A stretch of 11,458 nucleotides of DNA. Source: Bacteroidales bacterium (lineage in GTDB: Bacteria; Bacteroidota; Bacteroidia; Bacteroidales; UBA932). Shown here in pieces: positions 6,077-11,458 of this stretch. The notes under the pieces are model-generated. The model made no database searches and was not told the DNA's origin. It saw only the letters and a program-made list of their open reading frames with translations. Both the position numbers and the translations under genes were made by a program. How positions within the stretch are numbered: the stretch's first letter is position 1; each line of letters begins with the position of its first letter. The stretch spans positions 1 through 11,458 of the forward strand of contig JAGAAU010000159.1 in assembly GCA_017615135.1 (NCBI GenBank). Direction: 5' to 3'.

Positions 6077-6469
6077 ATGTTCAGAAAAATCGTCACCGTC
6101 GCACTGGCCGTAGTCCTCGCTGCAGGATGCCAGAAGAAAGTGGACATAATATGGCCCACAAGCGTTCATTTCGAACAGGAATCAGTCTCCATAAAGGTTG
6201 GAGAAGTAGTAACCCTTAAGCCCGTATTCGAGCCGGAACAGGCCAATCTTTACACCAAATACTTCGGAGTGCAGCTCTTCACTTCAGACCCTTCGGTTGC
6301 GGGCTTCCACAAGAACGGGAGTGTAATCGGCCTCTCCCCGGGCACGGCAACCATCACCGTTCTGGCCTCCACTTCCGTCACAGACAAAGACGGAAACATG
6401 ATTACCTCCATAGGTAACACCTGTACCGTCGTAGTGGCCAACAGCCAGGACGTAGTAGTGGGAAAATAG
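6077..6469 (+). CDS. Small lipoprotein with a bacterial Ig-like (BIG2) domain
   Basis: 130 aa. The lipoprotein signal ends in LAAGC with C18 as the acylated residue. The remainder is essentially one BIG2-type beta-sandwich: the opening SVSIKVGEVVTLKPVFEP, the core TSDPSVAGFHKNGSVIGLSPGTATITVLA and a closing CTVVVA strand. In longer proteins these domains act as spacers or adhesive modules. Alone on a lipid anchor, the domain could be a surface or periplasmic binding protein, but no ligand can be inferred. The gene lies 11 nt after uup and so is probably the last gene of the hydrolase-uup unit. Its stop is 1 nt from the stop of the convergent aminotransferase, and no terminator hairpin is visible between them. 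Confidence 0.8.
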   Translation: MFRKIVTVALAVVLAAGCQKKVDIIWPTSVHFEQESVSIKVGEVVTLKPVFEPEQANLYTKYFGVQLFTSDPSVAGFHKNGSVIGLSPGTATITVLASTSVTDKDGNMITSIGNTCTVVVANSQDVVVGK

Positions 6470-6470
6470 C

Positions 6471-7781
6471 TTAGCTGTGGTCTGCGTGGAACATGGCCGC
6501 GCGCTCTTCCAGCAAGGGATAGACATCCGGACCGATAAGGCTCACGCAACCCCTCACGCCCTGTTGTTCGCTGCCGGTGGTTTCCAGGCTGATGCAGCTG
6601 ATGCCGTAGTGCATCAGTTCGCTCACCAGTTCTCCGGAAGTCATGTTGCCATAGCCCAGCGAGAAATAGAAACCGTTGCCGATGGGGGCGGTTACATCCA
6701 TGTCGTACACGATATGGAAGCCGTTCCGGCAGAAAATGTCCCTTACCCTGGCGGCGCGGCGTTCGTATTCCCTTGTGTCTGAAACAAAGTCGATTACGCC
6801 GTCGCAGGACAGGTTGAGCATGTGTGCATAGGCATACTGGGCCGATGAGGTGTTGCCGCCCGTCATCATGAAGAAGATAGAGTTGATGAGGGTATTGCCG
6901 AAGAATCCCGAGTCTCCGTATCGCTCCGCGAGGGCGGGATAATGCCTGTCGAACAGGGAATCGCTTATACAGGTAAGAGCCATGCGCTGCCCGGCATAGC
7001 TGAAGATCTTTGATGCCGAGAGGAACAGGATATAGTTGTCTGTGTATCTGGCTGCAGTGGGCAGGAACGGCGGCACTCCGGGATGACCGAGATCTTTTCT
7101 GAAGTCCATGCCGAAGTACGCAAGGTCTTCAGTTACAATGGCATCATACTCGGTGGCGAGTTCTCCTATTACTTTAAGTTCTTCTTCCTCCAGGCAGAAC
7201 CAGGCGGGATTGTCCGGATTGGCATAGACTATGGCTGCAATGTCTCCCGGGGCGAGCATCTCGCGAAGCTTTGCCTCCAGGCGCCGTGCCCCCCTGTAAT
7301 GATAGATGTCGAACGCACGCCATCCCAGGCCGAGGACCTTGAGCTGCGACTTCTGGATGGGGAATCCGGGATCTATGAAAAGCACTTTATCCTTACCCGG
7401 GATGCGGCCGCAGCAGGCGGCGAAAGTGCCGAACGACCCTTGCACCGATCCGGTAGTAGGCACGCAGGAACGCGGCGATATGTCTATGTCTATGAATGAT
7501 TTGATGAAACGGGACCCGGCTTCCTTAAGCTGCGGGATGCCGGCTGCCGGGGGATAGGCATTGGCTACTCCCCTGTCCAGGGCAGCCTTTTCCGCCTCCA
7601 CTCCATAATTGTTTGCAGGGATTCCAGGCGCACCAAGGTCCATGCGGACGAAGGGAATGCCGGTCTTGTCCTTAAGGTACTGGGCAACAGACAAAGCCTC
7701 TCCTATGGAGGCTTTGGACAGATTGACTACGCGGCAGGCGCTGCACGCCTCCCGTACGAGTTCTTCGCTGAAAAGTTTCAT
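6471..7781 (-). CDS. PLP-dependent aminotransferase, class I/II fold
   Basis: 436 aa from ATG 7781. The frame is open to 8135, but the upstream part is antisense nonsense to DUF2807 and MKLFSEELVREAC is a normal start. Fold-type I features: FVRMDLGAPGIP near the N-terminus (substrate loop), TTGSVQGSFGTF (PLP phosphate region), ANPDNPAW in place of the usual NPxNPTG, EDLAYFGMDF (Asp and Tyr contacting the cofactor ring), SASKIFSYAGQR with Schiff-base lysine K258, and R410 in GVRGCVSL as the likely substrate carboxylate-binding Arg. All key residues are present. The substrate cannot be named, and amino-acid transamination in the cytoplasm is the safe inference. The ATG overlaps the stop of the DUF2807 gene as ATGA, so it is translationally coupled and is the last gene of the tat-led operon. 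Confidence 0.87.
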   Translation of the reverse strand: MKLFSEELVREACSACRVVNLSKASIGEALSVAQYLKDKTGIPFVRMDLGAPGIPANNYGVEAEKAALDRGVANAYPPAAGIPQLKEAGSRFIKSFIDIDISPRSCVPTTGSVQGSFGTFAACCGRIPGKDKVLFIDPGFPIQKSQLKVLGLGWRAFDIYHYRGARRLEAKLREMLAPGDIAAIVYANPDNPAWFCLEEEELKVIGELATEYDAIVTEDLAYFGMDFRKDLGHPGVPPFLPTAARYTDNYILFLSASKIFSYAGQRMALTCISDSLFDRHYPALAERYGDSGFFGNTLINSIFFMMTGGNTSSAQYAYAHMLNLSCDGVIDFVSDTREYERRAARVRDIFCRNGFHIVYDMDVTAPIGNGFYFSLGYGNMTSGELVSELMHYGISCISLETTGSEQQGVRGCVSLIGPDVYPLLEERAAMFHADHS

Positions 7782-8713
7782 AATTTGCCGGAAGTGATGG
7801 CAGCCACCTTGAGGTGGGACATGGTGGCGGAGCGGATGTTGTCTACCACAATCGAAGGCTCGCCGGCGAAAAGCAGCGTTGAGCCGCCGTTCAGGTTGAC
7901 CTTGAGGGTCTGCAGCGCGTTGACGCTGAGCTTGCAAACGCTCGACATGGTGACATTTGCAGAAGTTACCTCCATACGGGATGCATCTACCTCCGCGGTG
8001 CCTCCTATATCGAACTTGGCAGACTCTGCGGTGCCGCTCAGGAACGAATCGCTGTTGCCCTTGGCAGCGAGGAAAAGGTTGCCGCCGCTTACATTCGCGT
8101 TGAATTTGGAAGGGCCCTGGACCTGCCAGTCGCACTCCTGGGCATCTCCGCTAAGGTTGATTACGCCGGAACCGGCAAGCCTGACCTCCGACTCCCGGCA
8201 GGAAACCTTCATGTCTGCGGTGCCTTTGCCCTTGACGTCCAGGCTGATGATAAGCGAGCTGAGCGCCAGGGGTTCTATGGCGGCATTGCCCTCTACCTCG
8301 AAGGAGGCACGGGCCTTGTCGAACAGGTCTTCCGTGTCGTGCAATACGGCTTTGCCGGACAGGTGCACGGAGCGGATAAGCTCGGGCACGTATATGATAG
8401 CGTCGTAGACAGGATCGGGTGTGCCCTTGGCGCGGTATTTCTTCTTGATTTCCGAGGGCACCTTTTTCTCGTCCAGCGTGAGCGAGAGCACGCCGGCGCT
8501 GGCAGAGCACTCGACAAACTCCTTATAAGGCTCCAGTACGGAAATGAGCGTGCGGTACTGGGAGCCGCTTACAAGGCTGACCCTGAAGGGGCCGGATACC
8601 TCTATCGCCGAAAAAGGCTCGAGGTCCAGGCTGTACTGGACCGTTTGGGCGCGGAGCACTCCGCAGAACATCGCCGCGAAGGCTACCAGTGAAATCAGCA
8701 GATACTTTTTCAT
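7778..8713 (-). CDS. Secreted DUF2807 (head GIN domain) protein
   Basis: 311 aa from ATG 8713. A longer frame back to 8773 would run into the ABC-F gene, and M at 8713 begins the signal peptide KKYLLISLVAFAAMFCGVLRAQ. The mature part starts YSLDLEPFSAIEVSGPFRVSLVSG, the hallmark opening of DUF2807 (PF10988, putative auto-transporter adhesin, head GIN domain). It continues as a parallel beta-helix-like series of short strands rich in Gly, Ser and Ala (SGKAVLHDTEDL, VEGNAAIEPL, LAGSGVINLSGDA, GGTAEVDASRMEV). The domain is common in Bacteroidota exported proteins and has no settled function. No lipobox is seen, so it is probably periplasmic or loosely surface-attached. The gene starts 5 nt after the ABC-F stop and ends inside the aminotransferase start (ATGA). 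Confidence 0.87.
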   Translation of the reverse strand: MKKYLLISLVAFAAMFCGVLRAQTVQYSLDLEPFSAIEVSGPFRVSLVSGSQYRTLISVLEPYKEFVECSASAGVLSLTLDEKKVPSEIKKKYRAKGTPDPVYDAIIYVPELIRSVHLSGKAVLHDTEDLFDKARASFEVEGNAAIEPLALSSLIISLDVKGKGTADMKVSCRESEVRLAGSGVINLSGDAQECDWQVQGPSKFNANVSGGNLFLAAKGNSDSFLSGTAESAKFDIGGTAEVDASRMEVTSANVTMSSVCKLSVNALQTLKVNLNGGSTLLFAGEPSIVVDNIRSATMSHLKVAAITSGKL

Positions 8714-8718
8714 ATGCG

Positions 8719-10620
8719 TCAATCTATTAGTGTACCCCATTCCTCGGTTTTTGCATCGAGGTCCCGCTTGCACTCGAGGTACTCACGGGTGAGTTCCATT
8801 ATGTCATCCTGCGGTGTGGGAGCGGAGAGTTTCTTCTCTATTTCCGACATCCGCGATTCATTCTTTTCAATTTCGGCCTCAAGATACGAAATCCTGTTCT
8901 TTTTTTTACGGTCTTCGCGGGATTTTTCTTTCATCTCCTGTCTGGAGGCACTCACGCGGACCGTTTCCGCCTTTCGCGGAACCTCCTGTCTCTCAAGTTC
9001 CTGGAGGTTTTCCAGCTTGCGCCTCCTGAGGAACTCCGCCACTCCGCCCAGGTGCTCGGTAACCTTACCGTCCCTGAACTCGTACACCTTGTCTACCAGG
9101 GAATCCAGGAAGTCCCTGTCATGGCTCACGACAACTAACGTGCCATCGTAAGCCTTGAGGGCCTGCTTGAGGATGTCTTTCGACTTGATATCCATGTGGT
9201 TGGTGGGTTCGTCCAGGGCCAGGAGGTTGTGGTTTTTGAGCATGAGTCCGGCCATGCCAAGGCGTGCCCTTTCTCCGCCGGAGAGGACGTTTACCCGCTT
9301 GTCTATGTCTTCTCCCCGGAAGAGGAACTGGGCAAGGATATCGCGCAGCTTGGTCCTGACTTCGCCTACCGCCACGCGGTCCAGGGTGCTGAATACGGTT
9401 TCCGTTTTATCCAGTATATCTTCCTGGTTCTGGGCGTAATAGCCAAGGTCTACATTGTATCCGAGCCTGGACTCGCCGCCCAGCGGTTCCAGCTCGCCGG
9501 CTATGATCCTCATGAGGGTGGTCTTGCCTTCTCCGTTTCTGCCTACCAGGGCTACCTTCTCTCCCCTCTTTATCTCTATGTTGGCGTTGGAGAAAACCAC
9601 CTTGCCGGGGTAACCGGCCACAAGTCCTTCAGCCTTATAGACAACGTCTCCCGAACGGGGTGCAGGGGGGAACTTGACGGTAAGACGGACGTTGTCTGTC
9701 TCGTCTATCTCTATGCGGTCCAGTTTCTCCTGCGCCTTGATGCGTGACTGGACCTGGTTCGACTTGGTAGGCTTGTACCTGAACGCCTGTATGAATTCCT
9801 CCGTCTTCTGGATCATCCGCTGCTGGTTCTGGTATGCCGCCGTCTGCTGGGCGATACGCTCGGAACGAAGGGTAAGGTACTGGGAATAAGGGACTTTATA
9901 GTCGTGGATATGCCCCAGCATTATCTCTACCGTGCGGTTGGTCACGTTGTCCAGGAACTTGCGGTCGTGAGAAACCACAAGAAGGCTGCAGCGGCGGTTC
10001 TTCAGATAGTCTTCCAGCCATTCTATGGATTCTATGTCCAGATGGTTGGTGGGCTCGTCAAGCATCATGAGGTCCGGCTGGCGGAGAAGGATCTTGGCAA
10101 GCGCGATACGCATGTTCCAGCCCTGGCTGAAGGTCTCCGTGCGCCTGTCCAGTTCCGAGTCCAGGAAGCCGAGGCCGCGGAGGGTCTTGCGGGCGGCGAC
10201 TTCCGGAGGTTCGCTGGCAGAAACTGCCAGACGGTCGTTCAGGTCCGAGAGGCGCTCTATCAGTTCCGCATACTCTTCCGATTCGTAATCAGTACGCTCA
10301 CCCAGAAGTGCCGTAAGCTCTTCTATCTCCTTTGCTATACCTGAAGTTTCACTGAAGACGGTCATGGTTTCCTCCATGACTGTGAGCCCCTTGTGATGCT
10401 CCATTATCTGCGGAAGATAGCCTATGGTTATTCCCGGAGGACGGTCAATATGGCCAGATGTGGGGTTCTGGACTCCCATGATCAGTTTCATCAGGGTCGA
10501 CTTCCCCGCCCCGTTTTTGCCCACCAGGCCAATCTTGTCCGAGCCGCTGATATGGAAATTGATCCTGTCCAGCAGCGTAAAGCCTCCCCAGGCTACCGTT
10601 ACGTCATTTATCGATACCAT
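8719..10620 (-). CDS. ABC-F family ATPase, YheS/ABCF3-like
   Basis: 633 aa with two soluble ATPase cassettes, as in ABC-F translation factors. Cassette 1: Walker A GKNGAGKST (K40), a long insertion (about residues 88-145, the arm in this subfamily), signature FSQGW (164-168) where FSGGW is usual, Walker B MLDEP with E189, VSHDR. A linker with basic KPTKSNQVQSRIKAQEKLDR follows. Cassette 2: GRNGEGKTT (K366), LSGGERARLG, ALDEP with E471, VVSHDRDF. The tail from about residue 545 is a highly charged coiled coil ending EEWGTLID. The FxxGW signature, arm and tail fit the YheS/ABCF3-like group rather than Uup. Such proteins bind near the ribosomal E site and use ATP to clear stalled states. No antibiotic-resistance subtype can be recognised. 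Its first 17 nt overlap the end of tatC. Confidence 0.88.
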   Translation of the reverse strand: MVSINDVTVAWGGFTLLDRINFHISGSDKIGLVGKNGAGKSTLMKLIMGVQNPTSGHIDRPPGITIGYLPQIMEHHKGLTVMEETMTVFSETSGIAKEIEELTALLGERTDYESEEYAELIERLSDLNDRLAVSASEPPEVAARKTLRGLGFLDSELDRRTETFSQGWNMRIALAKILLRQPDLMMLDEPTNHLDIESIEWLEDYLKNRRCSLLVVSHDRKFLDNVTNRTVEIMLGHIHDYKVPYSQYLTLRSERIAQQTAAYQNQQRMIQKTEEFIQAFRYKPTKSNQVQSRIKAQEKLDRIEIDETDNVRLTVKFPPAPRSGDVVYKAEGLVAGYPGKVVFSNANIEIKRGEKVALVGRNGEGKTTLMRIIAGELEPLGGESRLGYNVDLGYYAQNQEDILDKTETVFSTLDRVAVGEVRTKLRDILAQFLFRGEDIDKRVNVLSGGERARLGMAGLMLKNHNLLALDEPTNHMDIKSKDILKQALKAYDGTLVVVSHDRDFLDSLVDKVYEFRDGKVTEHLGGVAEFLRRRKLENLQELERQEVPRKAETVRVSASRQEMKEKSREDRKKKNRISYLEAEIEKNESRMSEIEKKLSAPTPQDDIMELTREYLECKRDLDAKTEEWGTLID

Positions 10621-11359
10621 TGGCTTTGGGAGACATCAGGATAGACACTTCGTACAGAAGGTAAAGCGGCGCAGCGACCACTATCATAGACAGCGGATCT
10701 GCGGGCGTTACGATGGCGGCAAGCACCAGTACGGCAACAACGGCATAACGTCTGCCTTTACGGAGGGTTCCGCGGTCCAGGACACCGGCTGCGGACAAAG
10801 CCTTTATGACAGTGGGAAATTCGAAGGCAATGCCCACCATCAGCACCGTAGAGGTGAACATGGACATATAGGAGCTGATCGTGATGCTGTTGGTGACCTC
10901 CGGACTGACCGTATAGTTAAGGAAAAACTGGACGCAGGCCGGTAGCACAAGGAAATACCCTACGGACACCCCAAGATAGAAGAAGCCTGTTGCCATGAGG
11001 AATGCGCCGCCGATGGCCTTGCGCTCGTTACTGTACAGCGCGGGAAGGATGAAACGCCATATTTCCCAGATAACGTATGGGAACGCGACTATGAGTCCCG
11101 CGCCGAATGCCGCCTGAAGGTGCACGAAGAACTGGGCGGCCATCTCTACGTTTATCATCTGCAGGGAGAAATCCCATCCCAGAAGACGATAGACAACAAA
11201 ATCCGGAGAGGCAGGCAGGAAGATGAGCCAGAACAGGGCTTTTTTGAAGATGAATCCCAGAACCGCCGCAAGGCACACTGCAAGGATTGAACGGAACAGG
11301 GTCCCCCTCAATTCTTCCAGATGGTCCCAGAAGGACATTTCCTTGTCTTCCACGCCCAC
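10604..11359 (-). CDS. tatC: TatC, twin-arginine translocase receptor subunit
   Basis: 251 aa if started at GTG 11359. GTG 11353 and ATG 11338 (giving MSFWDHLEELRG) are alternatives, and the 6-nt gap from the tatA stop favours the first. TatC is the multispanning membrane receptor that binds twin-arginine signal peptides of folded proteins and recruits TatA to form the pore. Seen here: the cytoplasmic N-terminal motif DHLEELRG (E15/E16), six membrane segments (about 22-42, 77-98, 115-142, 162-187, 203-217, 221-240), the conserved block FPYVIWEIWRFILPALYSNERK with E99 in the place of the signal-binding Glu of E. coli TatC, and TPADPLSM...PLYLLYE in the last hairpin. Length is normal. No tatB lies between tatA and tatC, as is usual in Bacteroidota. 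Confidence 0.95.
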   Translation of the reverse strand: MGVEDKEMSFWDHLEELRGTLFRSILAVCLAAVLGFIFKKALFWLIFLPASPDFVVYRLLGWDFSLQMINVEMAAQFFVHLQAAFGAGLIVAFPYVIWEIWRFILPALYSNERKAIGGAFLMATGFFYLGVSVGYFLVLPACVQFFLNYTVSPEVTNSITISSYMSMFTSTVLMVGIAFEFPTVIKALSAAGVLDRGTLRKGRRYAVVAVLVLAAIVTPADPLSMIVVAAPLYLLYEVSILMSPKANGIDK

Positions 11360-11365
11360 GGCAGG

Positions 11366-11458
11366 CTACTGTCCGGAACCGGAGTCTTTCTTGCTGGCTT
11401 TATCTGGCTCGTTGATCTGTTCGTCGATCTCGTTCATCCCTTCCTTGAAACTCTTCAC
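11366..11458 (-). CDS. tatA: TatA C-terminal end, cut by window edge
   Basis: The last 30 codons of a minus-strand gene end in TAG at 11366-11368, 6 nt before the tatC GTG start. The visible tail reads VKSFKEGMNEID and then a charged, disordered DKASKKDSGSGQ. VKSFKEGMNE matches the end of the amphipathic helix of TatA/TatE proteins, which lies on the cytoplasmic membrane face next to the pore. The membrane helix itself is outside the window. The position directly before tatC supports the call. Confidence 0.8.
   Translation of the reverse strand: MKSFKEGMNEIDEQINEPDKASKKDSGSGQ

Noticed and set aside
7782..8135. N-terminal extension of the aminotransferase frame, giving a 554-aa protein
   Set aside because: It lies in another frame of the DUF2807 gene, is low-complexity Arg/Gln-rich, and the normal aminotransferase start with an ATGA overlap is at 7781.
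8714..8773. 20-residue extension of the DUF2807 protein
   Set aside because: It would overlap the end of the ABC-F gene and bury the signal peptide. ATG 8713 fits the operon spacing.
1..11458. CRISPR array, IS element or integrated element
   Set aside because: No spaced direct repeats, transposase or integrase motifs, or long terminal inverted repeats were seen on reading both strands.

Overview
The window looks like chromosomal DNA from a member of the Bacteroidales (Bacteroidota), with GC near 55-60% in most genes. The evidence is of several kinds. There are exact matches to the Bacteroides-type promoter (TTTG, 19-20 nt, TAnnTTTG). There is a fimbrillin-like lipoprotein with a Bacteroidales-style small ORF in front of it, a lipoprotein serpin, a tatA-tatC pair with no tatB between them, and little Shine-Dalgarno signal. 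An Alistipes/Rikenellaceae-like GC is compatible, but the genus cannot be fixed from the sequence alone. I see no mobile element, integrase, CRISPR array or rRNA.

Layout. (1) Positions 1-1226, minus strand: a 46-codon ORF is followed after 2 nt by a fimbrillin-like surface lipoprotein that runs off the left edge. Both are read from a consensus promoter at 1259-1289. (2) 1349-1421, minus: tRNA-Ala with anticodon CGC and its own consensus promoter. (3) 1539-2786, plus: a secreted lipoprotein serpin. It converges with a small outer-membrane beta-barrel gene (2791-3363, minus). (4) 3412-6469, plus: a tight unit of a secreted alpha/beta hydrolase, an Uup-type ABC-F ATPase (1-nt TGATG overlap) and a small BIG2/Ig-like lipoprotein. 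Its promoter lies in a 48-bp divergent gap shared with the barrel gene. (5) 6471-11458, minus: the tail of a tat operon, tatA (partial) - tatC - ABC-F ATPase (YheS/ABCF3-like) - DUF2807 (head GIN domain) secreted protein - PLP-dependent aminotransferase. Every junction is an overlap or a gap of at most 6 nt.

How the genes relate. The left third is mainly cell-surface and periplasmic material (adhesin-like lipoprotein, protease inhibitor, barrel protein, esterase-like hydrolase). The right part is housekeeping (protein export, ribosome-associated ABC-F ATPases, an aminotransferase). None of the exported proteins here shows a twin-arginine signal, so the tat genes are not obviously linked to their neighbours' cargo.

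I did not find a convincing new multi-gene system. The points most worth a second look are the 46-codon ORF coupled to the fimbrillin-like gene, the lengthened reactive-centre loop of the serpin, the very short predicted leaders at 3364-3411, the FSQGW signature in the second ABC-F protein, and the less common CGC anticodon of the tRNA-Ala.
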